From Mesorhizobium sp. (GTDB lineage: Bacteria; Pseudomonadota; Alphaproteobacteria; Rhizobiales; Rhizobiaceae): a stretch of 64,000 bases of DNA. Shown piece by piece: positions 27,767-37,604 of this stretch. The translations under genes and the position numbers were made by a program. The notes beneath the pieces are model-generated. The model searched no databases, was not told the DNA's origin, and saw only the letters and a list, made by a program, of their open reading frames with translations. The stretch lies in contig SAJS01000003.1 of NCBI GenBank assembly GCA_004017535.1, positions 1 to 64,000 on the forward strand, in the 5' to 3' direction. The stretch's first letter is position 1. Every line of letters starts with the position of its first letter.

Positions 27767-28246
27767 TCAGCTGGCGTCCTCTTCGGCCTTTTCCTCGTCG
27801 CCCTTCAATTCGCCCAGCAGCTCGTGAAAATCCTTGGCTTCGCGGAAATTGCGATAGACCGAGGCGAAGCGAACATAGGCGACGTCATCCAGCGATTTCA
27901 GCGCCTCCATGACCAGGCGGCCGACTTCGCCGGAAGCAATCTCGGTCTCGCCGGAGCTTTCGAGCTGGCGCACGATGCCGGTGACCGCGCGGTCGATGCG
28001 CTCCGGGTCGACATTGCGTTTGCGCACGGCGATCTCGACCGAGCGCAGCAGCTTGTCGCGGTCGAAAGGCACCTTGCGACCGGACTTCTTGATGACGACG
28101 AGGTCGCGCAGCTGGACGCGCTCGAAGGTGGTGAAGCGGCCGCCGCAATCCGGGCACACCCGCCGCCTGCGGATCGCCGCGCCATCCTCGGCGGGACGCG
28201 AATCCTTCACCTGCGTATCTTCGGACTGGCAATAGGGGCAGCGCAT
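27767..28246 (-). CDS. nrdR: Ribonucleotide reductase repressor NrdR
   Basis: A 159-residue repressor of ribonucleotide reductase genes. N-terminal zinc ribbon with [15 protein letters not shown] and [14 protein letters not shown] (four Cys), then the ATP-cone domain [20 protein letters not shown]. Position between glyA and ribD is typical for alphaproteobacteria. Confidence 0.97.
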   Translation of the reverse strand: MRCPYCQSEDTQVKDSRPAEDGAAIRRRRVCPDCGGRFTTFERVQLRDLVVIKKSGRKVPFDRDKLLRSVEIAVRKRNVDPERIDRAVTGIVRQLESSGETEIASGEVGRLVMEALKSLDDVAYVRFASVYRNFREAKDFHELLGELKGDEEKAEEDAS

Positions 28247-28388
28247 AGGGAGCTTTCGGTTGGCGATTCTCGGGATGCCGCAGGCTTAGTCTGTTTTGCC
28301 GCCATGGCAAAGCGCTGAGCCTTCGTATCAGAGATAGCGAGGCGCGGGCATAATTGCCAGCGCCCCCCGCCCCGCCGGCCGGCAAGTG

Positions 28389-28982
28389 TCAGGGGGCGAC
28401 ATCCTTGGTCGAAAACCCGCAGGACGTGCCGAGATTGCGATAGGCTTTGGCGAAGCCGTCCATCGGGATGCTGGTGACCTGCTGTTTGCCAAAGGTCACG
28501 TCGAGCGACGTCACCTTGCGCATGGCGCGCAGCAAGGCGAGGCTGGTCTTGGCCTGGTTGTCGACCGTCCAGCTCGGACGGCCGCCCGCGGCCGCGTTGG
28601 AGCTTACGGTCGCGGCCACCTTCACGCCGGGGTCGCCGAAAGTCGCGGCGATCTTGTCGCCGGTCGGCAGCGTCTTGTTGTCGATGATGAACATGATGGC
28701 CGGATAGGCATCCGGCGGCAGCGCATCGCCGGTCGAGATCGACAGCGTCAGGGAGCCGGCGTTGCCATTGCCATCGACGAAAGCCGTCGAGGCGGCGCAG
28801 GTCTTGTGCGCATCCTGCCCTGTGTCGAGCGTGTCGATGATGGTGGTCCACCTGCCGAAGGTTTTGGTGGCCGGCATGTCGGGGGCGGACTGCGTCTGCT
28901 CCTGCGCAATTGCGCAGGAGAGGGCGAAGGCGGTCAGCGAGCCTGACAGGGCCAGGGCGGCGAGGTGGAAAGTGCGCATCAT
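28389..28982 (-). CDS. Secreted protein, weakly IalB-like
   Basis: A 197-residue exported protein. Signal peptide to about residue 26 (FHLAALALSGSLTAFALSCA, IAQEQ). The mature part (KTFGRWTTIIDTLDTGQDAH, KTCAASTAF, PAIMFIIDNKTLPTGDKIAA) loosely resembles invasion-associated locus B proteins of Rhizobiales: a W near the start, a KTC motif and a C-terminal single Cys (LGTSCGFSTKD). GGAG precedes the ATG. It separates glyA from nrdR. Function unknown. Confidence 0.65.
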   Translation of the reverse strand: MMRTFHLAALALSGSLTAFALSCAIAQEQTQSAPDMPATKTFGRWTTIIDTLDTGQDAHKTCAASTAFVDGNGNAGSLTLSISTGDALPPDAYPAIMFIIDNKTLPTGDKIAATFGDPGVKVAATVSSNAAAGGRPSWTVDNQAKTSLALLRAMRKVTSLDVTFGKQQVTSIPMDGFAKAYRNLGTSCGFSTKDVAP

Positions 28983-29090
28983 CAAGTCTCCGGTAAGCCG
29001 CGCCGCCCGATCAGGGAGCGGCGCGAAGCGCGAGGATAAAAGATGACGCGCAGCATCCGGTCAACCGAAGGCTGACAGCCGGCGGAAGGA

Positions 29091-30404
<1,314 letters not shown>

Positions 30405-30530
30405 GGCTTGCTTTCCCTTGGGGCCGGAGGTCTGCGAGGTCGCCGCGCATTAACACAGTTGTTTTCGGGCCGCCACGTTTGCGGCGCGAAATTTGCTGGC
30501 CGGTTTGCGCCAAGACAAAGCCGCCTGGTT

Positions 30531-32171
30531 CTAATCCTGCGGTCCCCGGCCCTTGAGGATCGCTTCGGAGAAGGTGATCTCGGTCAACAGCTTGCGCGCC
30601 GTGTGGTCGTTGATGTCACCGCGGCGCAGCATCGCCTGCAGTTCGGCGCGCTCGGCCTCGATGCCGACCAGCCTGAGCTCCAGCTCGATCCGGCCGGATT
30701 CGCGCGCCTCGGCGCGGGCTTCCTCGGCCCCGTCGGAGAGCGAGATGCGCCGCCGGTAGATGGAGGCGACGCTCTCGGCGATGGCGAGCTTCATCTCAGC
30801 CGCCTCGCCTTCGTTACTGTCACCCGCGAGGCCCTCGATCCTGGTGATGGCCGCGTTGGCGGCTCCGACGCGAGCCCTGCGCTCTTCAGCCGCGCCCGGT
30901 TGCTCGCCGGGCTCGACGAGACCGCGCGCGACCGCCGGCAAAGCAAGGCTGGCAATCGCCAGTGAGCAGATGATGACGCCGGCGGCGAGGAAGATCACGA
31001 GGTCGCGGGCTGGAAAGGGCGTGCCGTCCTGCAAGGTGAGCGGCAGCGACAGGATGCCGGCCAGCGTCACGGCGCCACGCACGCCGGCGATCGAGCCGGC
31101 AAGCCTGACGCGAAAACCAAAGGGTTCCGCCTTGCGCTTGCCGAGCCGCGCGGCAAGCACGGCGCCGATGTCGCCGATCCATATCCAGACGAAGCGCAGG
31201 CCGATGAGGCAGAGCGTAAGCAACAGCACGGTCAATGCCGGCTCGAACAGCCAATGCTGGGTGGTCAGTTCCGGCGGTACCTTGCGGATGATGTCCGGCA
31301 GCTGCAGGCCGAGCAGGATGAACAGCGAGCCGTTGAACATGAAGATCAGCATCGACCAGAGCGAGATCGTCTGGATGCGTGCCGAAACCGCCATGTGGCG
31401 GACGATGCCGGAATATCCGGTCAAAAGCCCGGCCGTGACCGCCGCCACGATGCCTGAAGCGCCGAAATGCTCGGCGATCAGATAGGCGACGAAGGGCAGC
31501 AGGACCATGACCAGCACCTGCGCTTCGGCCGGTGTGCTGGTGATGCGGCTGAGCATCTGCAACGACTTCGCGGCAATGAAAAGCGCCGCGATACCGGCGA
31601 GAATGCCGATCGCCACAGCCAGGACAAAACTCATGGAAGCCGCGGCAAACGAAAAGCTCCCGGTCAGCGTCGCCGCCACCGTGAAACGGAACATCACCAG
31701 GCCGGAGGCGTCGTTGAGCAGCGACTCGCCTTCCAATATGTGCATCAGCCGCGCCGGGACGAGATTGCGGTCGACGATCGAGGACACGGAGACCGCGTCG
31801 GTCGGCGACAGCACGGCGGCCAGGGCGAAGGCGACAGCCAGCGGAATGCTCGGCACCAGCCAATGCAAGGCGTAGCCGAAACCGACGATGGTGAAGAAGA
31901 CCAGACCGAGCGCAAGGTCGAGGATCGGGCCGCGGAGTGCCATCAGCTCACGCTTCGGCGCCGAAAAGGCGTCGCCGAACAGAAGCGGCGGGATGAACAC
32001 CAGGAGAAAAAGCTCCGGATCGATCTCGACATGCAGGCCGCCTGCCGGCCAGGCAAGGGCCGCGCCGATGGCGATCTGCAGCACAGGCAGCGGCACGCGC
32101 ACCAGCCGAACCAGCGCGCCCGAAACGGTGACGAAGGCGAGCACAACGAGGATGAAGACGGCGACGTCCAT
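30531..32171 (-). CDS. CPA1-family Na+(K+)/H+ antiporter
   Basis: A 546-residue inner-membrane antiporter with 12-13 helices. The ion-binding motifs LSPTDAVSVSSIVDRNLVP and EGESLLNDASGLVMFRFTVA (ND pair) mark the NhaP/CPA1 family; IAGVRGAVTLAGILSLPLTL is the conserved later helix. The C-terminal 120 residues are cytosolic and helical (REDs of Glu/Arg, as in EARAEARESGRIELELRL), a likely regulatory tail. MDVAVFILVVLAF is chosen as start over an unsupported in-frame extension. Ion preference unknown. Confidence 0.9.
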   Translation of the reverse strand: MDVAVFILVVLAFVTVSGALVRLVRVPLPVLQIAIGAALAWPAGGLHVEIDPELFLLVFIPPLLFGDAFSAPKRELMALRGPILDLALGLVFFTIVGFGYALHWLVPSIPLAVAFALAAVLSPTDAVSVSSIVDRNLVPARLMHILEGESLLNDASGLVMFRFTVAATLTGSFSFAAASMSFVLAVAIGILAGIAALFIAAKSLQMLSRITSTPAEAQVLVMVLLPFVAYLIAEHFGASGIVAAVTAGLLTGYSGIVRHMAVSARIQTISLWSMLIFMFNGSLFILLGLQLPDIIRKVPPELTTQHWLFEPALTVLLLTLCLIGLRFVWIWIGDIGAVLAARLGKRKAEPFGFRVRLAGSIAGVRGAVTLAGILSLPLTLQDGTPFPARDLVIFLAAGVIICSLAIASLALPAVARGLVEPGEQPGAAEERRARVGAANAAITRIEGLAGDSNEGEAAEMKLAIAESVASIYRRRISLSDGAEEARAEARESGRIELELRLVGIEAERAELQAMLRRGDINDHTARKLLTEITFSEAILKGRGPQD

Positions 32172-32344
32172 GGCTTGATTCCAGCGGTTCGGCCGACCAT
32201 GGGCAATTGGACGCGCGCCGTCCAGCAACGCCCCTCCGATCGCGCGAGGCAATGTGGATTTCGGATCGGCTGCAGAAGATTTGAGTGAGCCGAAATGCGC
32301 CCGGCTGGTGAACCAGCAGCTGTTCTAGGCGCGCATTGCCCAAA

Positions 32345-32380
32345 CGAAAAAAGGGCCGCTGCTGGAGCGGCCTTTTTTCG
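32345..32380 (-). terminator. Rho-independent terminator after the L,D-transpeptidase
   Basis: CGAAAAAAGGCCGCTCC and its complement form a hairpin with T-runs on both sides, 16 bases past the stop of the gene at 32396. Confidence 0.85.
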
Positions 32381-32395
32381 TGTTATATCAGCTGC

Positions 32396-33658
32396 TTACT
32401 GAGCCGAGCTGATCTGCAGCTCTTGGGCGCCATCGAGGGCGTAGATGTCGTCGCGGAACTGAACGACGCCGGGGGCGGTCGACCAGGCCGACAGATAGAG
32501 GAAATGGACCGGCACCGGATTGACGACCTGGATCGGCGTGTTCTCGCCGGTCTTGATCGCCGCCTCGAAATGCTGGCGGTCCCAGCCGGGCGTGTCGCGC
32601 AGGATCCAGGTGACGAGGTCGCGCACGTTCTGGACGCGCACGCAGCCCGACGAGTCGAAGCGCATCAGCTTCCCGAACAGGCTCTGCTGCGGCGTGTCGT
32701 GCATATAGACGCCGTCCGGGCTCGGGAAGTTGATCTTGACCGAGGCCATCGCGTTGTTGTTGCCCGGATCCTGGCGGAAACGGTATTTCGCGGCATCATC
32801 CGTCGACCAGTCGATGGTCATCGGATCGACCTCGCTGCCATCCGGCGCGAACAGTCGGATGTGGCTGTCCTTGAGGTAGTTGGGATCCTTCCGCATCAGC
32901 GGAATGATGTCCTTGCGCACGATCGAGACCGGCGCGTTCCAGTAAGGATTGACGATGATCTCGTTGATCTTGGAGTTCACGATCGGCGTCTGGCGGTCGA
33001 TCTTGCCGACGATCGCGGTATGGCGAAGCACGACGCGGTCGTTCTCGACCGCCTCGACCTGGGCCGCCGGAATGTCGACGAGCACATAGCGGCTGCCGAG
33101 CGTGCCGGCCTTTTCCTTCAGGCGCTGAAGGTTGGTCTGCAACTGGCCGAGGCGGATCTGCGCCGAGACGTTCATTGCCGTATAGGTGTACTTGCCCATG
33201 GCGCCGTCGGCCGGCAGGCCGTGGCGGAGCTGGAAGCGCTTTACCGCGGCGTCGACATACGAATCGAAGGCCGTCGAGATGCCGGCGCTCTGCGGCAAGT
33301 CGCCCGAAACCATCAGGCGCTTGCGCAGCGGCACGACGTCCGGATCGTCGTCGCCGAGCTGCAGTTTCTTGGTTGCCGGAACCTGTTCCCAGCCGCCTTG
33401 GGCGACGATGTTCTGGTACTGCGCCACGGCCTGCTCGGTGAAGGCCACCGTCTGCTGGCTGAAGATCGGCAGCGTCGAGGCGACCTTGTTGGTGTCGTTG
33501 GCGCGGGCGTCGAACTGGTCGTCCCAATTGCCGCGCGTCGAGGACTTCAGGATGTCCCCGATCACGTCTTGTGCGCTGGCCTGGCCGGCGACCATGGCGG
33601 CGGCGATCGCGGAGGCTCCGGTAAGGAAGAAACGGCGGCTGGTTCTCATGGCAGACAT
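32396..33658 (-). CDS. L,D-transpeptidase (YcbB/LdtP type)
   Basis: A 420-residue periplasmic enzyme that makes 3-3 peptidoglycan cross-links or attaches proteins to the wall. N-terminus RTSRRFFLTGASAIAAAMVA is a probable Tat signal. A peptidoglycan-binding helical domain (SYVDAAVKRFQLRHGLPADG) precedes the YkuD catalytic domain, whose active site is MHDTPQQSLFG followed by SSGCVRVQN (His, then Cys). Met at 33658 or 33649 may start it. Its probable regulator, an LdtR-like MarR protein, lies about 1.6 kb upstream. Confidence 0.92.
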   Translation of the reverse strand: MSAMRTSRRFFLTGASAIAAAMVAGQASAQDVIGDILKSSTRGNWDDQFDARANDTNKVASTLPIFSQQTVAFTEQAVAQYQNIVAQGGWEQVPATKKLQLGDDDPDVVPLRKRLMVSGDLPQSAGISTAFDSYVDAAVKRFQLRHGLPADGAMGKYTYTAMNVSAQIRLGQLQTNLQRLKEKAGTLGSRYVLVDIPAAQVEAVENDRVVLRHTAIVGKIDRQTPIVNSKINEIIVNPYWNAPVSIVRKDIIPLMRKDPNYLKDSHIRLFAPDGSEVDPMTIDWSTDDAAKYRFRQDPGNNNAMASVKINFPSPDGVYMHDTPQQSLFGKLMRFDSSGCVRVQNVRDLVTWILRDTPGWDRQHFEAAIKTGENTPIQVVNPVPVHFLYLSAWSTAPGVVQFRDDIYALDGAQELQISSAQ

Positions 33659-34087
33659 TCTTTGTTGATCGCTCTCGCTCAATCGCTTGCCGGGCGGCTT
33701 TGTCCGCACTCTAGGATTGGCAAACTTAACAATTCGCCAACCATGACCCGCTTCACCGGCCGCCAGAAACGCGCTGCCGCCACGCAGGTTCCAAGGAGCG
33801 CAGGGCATAGGCCCGCAGCATCACCCGTCACCCGCATTGCCCGCGATTATGGCGGCAACGTGGCCTTGGCCCGCGATTTGCATGATGCGAGAAGGTGAAA
33901 GAAATGGGGGCGATGCTTTTTTGCATCGGCGGGATACGTCGGGAAAGACGGCGCGACCTAGAGAAGCGATTGAATTCCTGGAGGCGGACTTTGCCAAAAT
34001 GGTCAAGAGGGCCAAGCTGACCAGCGAACGCGACAGCTCGCGCTAGGACAGGCTGGCGAATCTTAGCAGGTTCAATCTTCGCAGGCT
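33659..34087. other. Spacer with no firm gene
   Basis: This region holds the L,D-transpeptidase leader. A 69-codon plus-strand frame at 33837-34046 (ending FLEADFAKMVKRAKLTSERD) has no ribosome site that I trust and no recognised family; its C-terminal half looks protein-like, so it may be a small gene or a remnant. Confidence 0.4.
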
Positions 34088-34309
34088 CTAACTTGCCTTA
34101 CGGAATGCCTGCGTCGTCTGAACCGCCTCAAGCAGCTCCTCTTCGGTTCTCCGGCCGCTCTCGAACATGTTGACCAGCAGCAAGGCGGTCGCCTCGGCGT
34201 CCGGGGAACTCAGCTGGCATCCGCGCTCGGCGCACACCATGTCAAACACGCGCTTCAGCACGTCGAGGTCTTCTGGATAAAAGGCATTAGGCGGCAGGTG
34301 CCTTTGCAT
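34088..34309 (-). CDS. Small hypothetical protein
   Basis: A 73-residue acidic protein: MQRHLPPNAFYPEDLDVLKR, VFDMVCAERGCQLSSPDAEA, TALLLVNMFESGRRTEEELL. It is predicted to be helical and cytosolic. GGAGTAGAGAG directly precedes the ATG. Similar short proteins occur in rhizobia without assigned function. Confidence 0.7.
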   Translation of the reverse strand: MQRHLPPNAFYPEDLDVLKRVFDMVCAERGCQLSSPDAEATALLLVNMFESGRRTEEELLEAVQTTQAFRKAS

Positions 34310-34447
34310 CTCTCTACTCCTGGCTAGGGCGAGAGTGCATTCCTCCCATCGCCCGTGCGCCATAACAGACCGGACCACGATTGAACCTTACGCGTTTGGG
34401 TGATGGCTGCCTATTACATTTGACGTACCTGGCCTAGAAACCGTCCA

Positions 34448-34472
34448 GGAACATTTTTTTGGGCGGAAAGTT
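34448..34472 (+). promoter_or_regulatory. EcfG-type promoter (one mismatch)
   Basis: GGAAC, 16 bases, AGTT: one mismatch from GGAAC-N16/17-CGTT. It ends 38 bases before the DUF6894-like gene. Confidence 0.5.
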
Positions 34473-34510
34473 GCTCAGAGTGTCTGAAGCATATCTCAGA
34501 GGGGCAACCT

Positions 34511-34936
34511 ATGCCGTTGTTCTATTTCGATATTCACGATGGGTATGAGTTCACGCGCGATGACACGGGCATCGAGTGCTCGTCGCTCGAAGACGTGAGC
34601 AAGCAGGCGGTCGATGTGTTGCCGGACATCGCTCGCGAGGAATTACCCAATGGCCCCAGGCGAACGTTCCAGGTGAAGGTGCGGGATGGGTCAGGGCGTC
34701 ACGTTTTCAGGGCATCCCTCACACTTGCCTCGAGCTGGATGGTAGAAGAAGTGAATGGTGAGCATCCGCCCGGCGAGGACCGTCGGGACGCAGCGCTTTC
34801 TCGCACAAAGACCCAGGTCCGGGCTCTACGCCGAGAGTTTTCGGAGGATGGGCTCGCGCCCGCGATGGACGACCTCGATAGCTTATTTTCCGTGGCTGAG
34901 GGTGAGGTCGAGCGCCTTCGCAAACAGAACAAATGA
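34511..34936 (+). CDS. DUF6894-like protein
   Basis: A 141-residue protein. The first 60 residues (MPLFYFDIHDGYEFTRDDTG, IECSSLEDVSKQAVDVLPDI) match the small DUF6894 domain common in rhizobia; the rest adds a charged, partly helical tail (TKTQVRALRREFSEDG). GAGGGGCAACCT precedes the ATG. The upstream EcfG-like promoter suggests stress induction. Function unknown. Confidence 0.72.
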   Translation: MPLFYFDIHDGYEFTRDDTGIECSSLEDVSKQAVDVLPDIAREELPNGPRRTFQVKVRDGSGRHVFRASLTLASSWMVEEVNGEHPPGEDRRDAALSRTKTQVRALRREFSEDGLAPAMDDLDSLFSVAEGEVERLRKQNK

Positions 34937-35212
34937 GCAATTTGCGATGTGACGCCAGCGGTCATCATGTTCCGGAGCCAGAAGGTCGTCCACATCAACA
35001 AGGGCATCAGGGCGGCTCTTCGCCAGGCGGAAATAGACCGGGAGGTTACGGCTACTCCTGCCGCCATTGCTCCGCCCGTGCAGAATGGCCGATAAAGAAA
35101 GGCACGCAGTGGGCACGCAACCTAGCGCGCCGGTAGGCATTTTACCGCCCCGTTATCCTTCTGCGTGCCCAATATGCCCTGTAATCACCAAGCGGAAACA
35201 GTTGCTTAGCTC

Positions 35213-35728
35213 TTACATCCGGTATGCAATCGTATCGTTCCAGAAGCGGTCGAGCCGCTGCAGGGCGCGGTTCATCTGCTTGAACTCGTCGGTGTTGATG
35301 CCGCCGACCGCTTCGATCGAGCCGACGTGGCGCTCGTAGAGGCCGGCGACGACGTCAGCCACCTCGTTGCCCTTCGGCGTCAGCGAGACGCGGACCGAGC
35401 GGCGGTCGATGCGCGAGCGCTGGTGGTTGATGAAGCCGAGGTCGACCAGCTTCTTCAGATTGTAGGAGACGTTCGAGCCAAGATAGTAGCCACGCGAACG
35501 CAGCTCGCCGGCGGTCAGCTCGGAATTGCCGATGTTGAAGAGCAGCAGCGCCTGGATGGCGTTGATGTCGGAACGGCCGTTGCGGTCGAACTCGTCCTTG
35601 ATCACGTCAAGCAGACGGCGGTGCAGACGCTCCACCAGCTGCAGCGATTCCATGTACAGCGAGCGGATAGCCTCGCGGCGATCGTCGGATACGTTTGCGG
35701 TCTTCGCCGCCGGACGCGAATTGATCAT
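35213..35728 (-). CDS. ldtR: MarR-family regulator, LdtR-like
   Basis: A 171-residue winged-helix regulator. Seen: SDINAIQALLLFNIGNSELT, AGELRSRGYYLGSNVSYNLK, KLVDLGFINHQRSRIDRRSV. This closely follows LdtR, described in Liberibacter and Sinorhizobium as a regulator of the L,D-transpeptidase gene ldtP. An L,D-transpeptidase gene lies about 1.6 kb away on the same strand, which supports the assignment. Two inverted repeats upstream of the start may be autoregulatory sites. Confidence 0.85.
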   Translation of the reverse strand: MINSRPAAKTANVSDDRREAIRSLYMESLQLVERLHRRLLDVIKDEFDRNGRSDINAIQALLLFNIGNSELTAGELRSRGYYLGSNVSYNLKKLVDLGFINHQRSRIDRRSVRVSLTPKGNEVADVVAGLYERHVGSIEAVGGINTDEFKQMNRALQRLDRFWNDTIAYRM

Positions 35729-35790
35729 TGTCTTTGCCTCTCGTTTGTCGCCTTGGTGATTTTTTGTTTTTCACCTTGAGCGCGACACTA

Positions 35791-35811
35791 TCGAATACTC
35801 ATAAAATTCGA
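35791..35811. promoter_or_regulatory. Candidate LdtR operator
   Basis: TCGAAT, 9 bases, ATTCGA, an inverted repeat 63 bases upstream of the ldtR start; spacing and size fit a MarR-family dimer site. Confidence 0.4.
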
Positions 35812-35835
35812 CTTAAACGCCAGGGCTAACAAGAG

Positions 35836-35847
35836 CTTACCGGTAAG
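35836..35847. promoter_or_regulatory. 12-bp perfect palindrome upstream of ldtR
   Basis: CTTACCGGTAAG, 108 bases before the ldtR start. A second possible operator, or half of a longer site. Confidence 0.3.
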
Positions 35848-35968
35848 AGGTTTCGGAAGACGCTTAACGATCGGTCACCCGAGCAAGAACAATTAACGTA
35901 AAGATTTAGCCAACGGATTTCGGGTGAAAACGGGCCGCGAAATCGGCCCGGAAAACCAGCCCCTCGGC

Positions 35969-36391
35969 CTATTGGCGGAGCTGGCGCTTCTGCAGCCAGA
36001 TGGTCACCCGGAAGACGATGTAGAGCAAGGCCACGCAGGCATGCGAGATCACGATCAGCAGGCGATGACCGAAAAGGTTGGGGAAGCCGGCATACATCAC
36101 CGTCTCGGTCACCGCGCAGATGAACCAGATCACCGGCCCCCAGGACGCCAGCATCCAAAGCCCAGCCGCGGCGAAAGGGAAAAAGACGGCAAGCGTCGTC
36201 GCCGCCACCTGCCAATGCACCGGCATCAGGTCGAAGCGCCACAATTCTCCCGGATAGATGCCGATCAGGCGGATCCAGTAGAGGATGCCGAACAAGAGGC
36301 AGTAGCCGGCGATCACACGCTGGAACCAGGCGAAGATGACCTCGGTGGCCGAGGGCTGCAGCACCACGCGCCTGGAGGTGACTTCGCTCAC
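35969..36391 (-). CDS. DUF6163-like membrane protein
   Basis: A 140-residue inner-membrane protein with four predicted helices (VIFAWFQRVIAGYCLLFGIL; VAATTLAVFFPFAAAGLWML; VIWFICAVTETVMYAGFPNL; LLIVISHACVALLYIVFRVT). Starts at a GTG overlapping the preceding gene's stop by 4 bases (GTGA). It resembles the DUF6163 family of Rhizobiales. Function unknown; probably made with the upstream acyl-CoA hydrolase. Confidence 0.78.
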   Translation of the reverse strand: MSEVTSRRVVLQPSATEVIFAWFQRVIAGYCLLFGILYWIRLIGIYPGELWRFDLMPVHWQVAATTLAVFFPFAAAGLWMLASWGPVIWFICAVTETVMYAGFPNLFGHRLLIVISHACVALLYIVFRVTIWLQKRQLRQ

Positions 36392-37434
36392 AGGACGAGT
36401 TCCTTGTCCCCGAGCGGCGCGAAATAGGCGTCGATGTCGGTGGCGCTGACCTCGTCCAGGCTCGCCGGCCGCCACTGAGGCGTCGCGCCCTTGTCGATGA
36501 TGGCGGCGCGGATGCCTTCGTAGAAATCGTGGCCGGCCAGCATGCGGTTGAGGATGCGGAATTCCATCTTCATGCATTCGTCCATCGACAGCGTCGATCC
36601 CGTGCTGATCTGGCGCCAGGCAACGTTGAGGCTGGTCGGCGAGCGGCTCTTCAGCGTCGCCAGGGTCTTTGCGGCAAAGGCATAGTCGGCCCCTGCCCGC
36701 TCCAGACTGTCGATGATGCCGGTGAGCGAGCTCTGCGAAAAATGGCGCGCGATCGCCTCCAGGTCCTGCCGCTCCGTCTCGCGTTTGGCGGGCACGAAGA
36801 AATCGCGCAATTCCGCATTGGCGTCGCCGCTCGTCGCCAGCTCGTCGAGCAGGCCCGCCTGGTCCTCGGCCCTGATGGTATGGGTGGCGAGACCCGACCA
36901 CAGCGCGTCGCCGTAGCGGATGCGGTTTCCGGTCAGCCCGAGATACATGCCGAACGAACCGCCGAGATCCGGCAGCAAATGGCTGCCGCCGACATCGGGG
37001 AAAAAGCCGATGCCGACCTCCGGCATGGCGAAATGCGCGTTTTCGGTCAGGACGCGATGCGAGCCATGGAAAGAAATGCCCACGCCGCCGCCCATGACGA
37101 TGCCGTCGATCAGCGCGACATAAGGTTTCTTGAAACGCGCGATGTGGGCGTTCAACCGATACTCGTCGGCGAAGAAGTCGACCGGCGGCTTGCCGGCGCG
37201 GCCGGCCTCATAGATGTGCAGGATATCGCCGCCGGCGGAAAACGCCCTGCCCTCGGCCTTGACGACAACGACGCCGATGCCCGGATCCTCTTCCCAGGCG
37301 TCGAGCGCCTTGCCGAGCGCCTTAACCATGTTGTGGGTGACGGCGTTGAGCGCCTTCGGCCGGGTCAACGTGACCACGCCCGCTCTGCCCAGCCGCTCGA
37401 AGCGGATCTCGTCGCCTCCGCCAAAATCGACCAC
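36388..37434 (-). CDS. 3-hydroxyisobutyryl-CoA hydrolase-like enoyl-CoA hydratase family protein
   Basis: A 348-residue crotonase-fold enzyme; the longer form with a C-terminal helical cap and the motif MPEVGIGFFPDVGGSHLLPD is typical of 3-hydroxyisobutyryl-CoA hydrolases of valine breakdown. The oxyanion-hole segments AEGRAFSAGGDILHIYEAGR and IDGIVMGGGVGISFHGSHRV are intact. GTG at 37434 is chosen because AGAGAGGG lies upstream; an ATG at 37482 would add 16 residues coded by what looks like a repeat fragment. Confidence 0.83.
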   Translation of the reverse strand: MVDFGGGDEIRFERLGRAGVVTLTRPKALNAVTHNMVKALGKALDAWEEDPGIGVVVVKAEGRAFSAGGDILHIYEAGRAGKPPVDFFADEYRLNAHIARFKKPYVALIDGIVMGGGVGISFHGSHRVLTENAHFAMPEVGIGFFPDVGGSHLLPDLGGSFGMYLGLTGNRIRYGDALWSGLATHTIRAEDQAGLLDELATSGDANAELRDFFVPAKRETERQDLEAIARHFSQSSLTGIIDSLERAGADYAFAAKTLATLKSRSPTSLNVAWRQISTGSTLSMDECMKMEFRILNRMLAGHDFYEGIRAAIIDKGATPQWRPASLDEVSATDIDAYFAPLGDKELVL

Positions 37435-37604
37435 CAGGAATCCCTCTCTCCGCCCGCGGGGGAGAAGTGCTAAAGGGGGCATCGGGACACGTCAATGGTA
37501 GCGGTTCCGGGCGGCGGTCCTTGTGCTGGCGGGCGGCCGCGCCAGATGTTAGGTAACCGGCAAAGCACTATGCCCGCACCCGACTGGTTTTCGAGCAGAT
37601 CGAC

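Noticed and set aside
24778-28246. FMN riboswitch in the riboflavin cluster
   Set aside because: I looked for the conserved RFN-type blocks in the spacers before ribD, ribE and ribH and saw none; the spacers are mostly too short.
33837-34046. Plus-strand 69-codon frame
   Set aside because: No ribosome site near its first ATG and no family; kept only as a possibility in the spacer note.
34883-35140. Minus-strand 85-codon frame downstream of the DUF6894 gene
   Set aside because: It overlaps the end of that gene, has no ribosome site and no recognised domain; part of it (VYFRLAKSRPDALVDVDD) could be a gene remnant but this cannot be shown.
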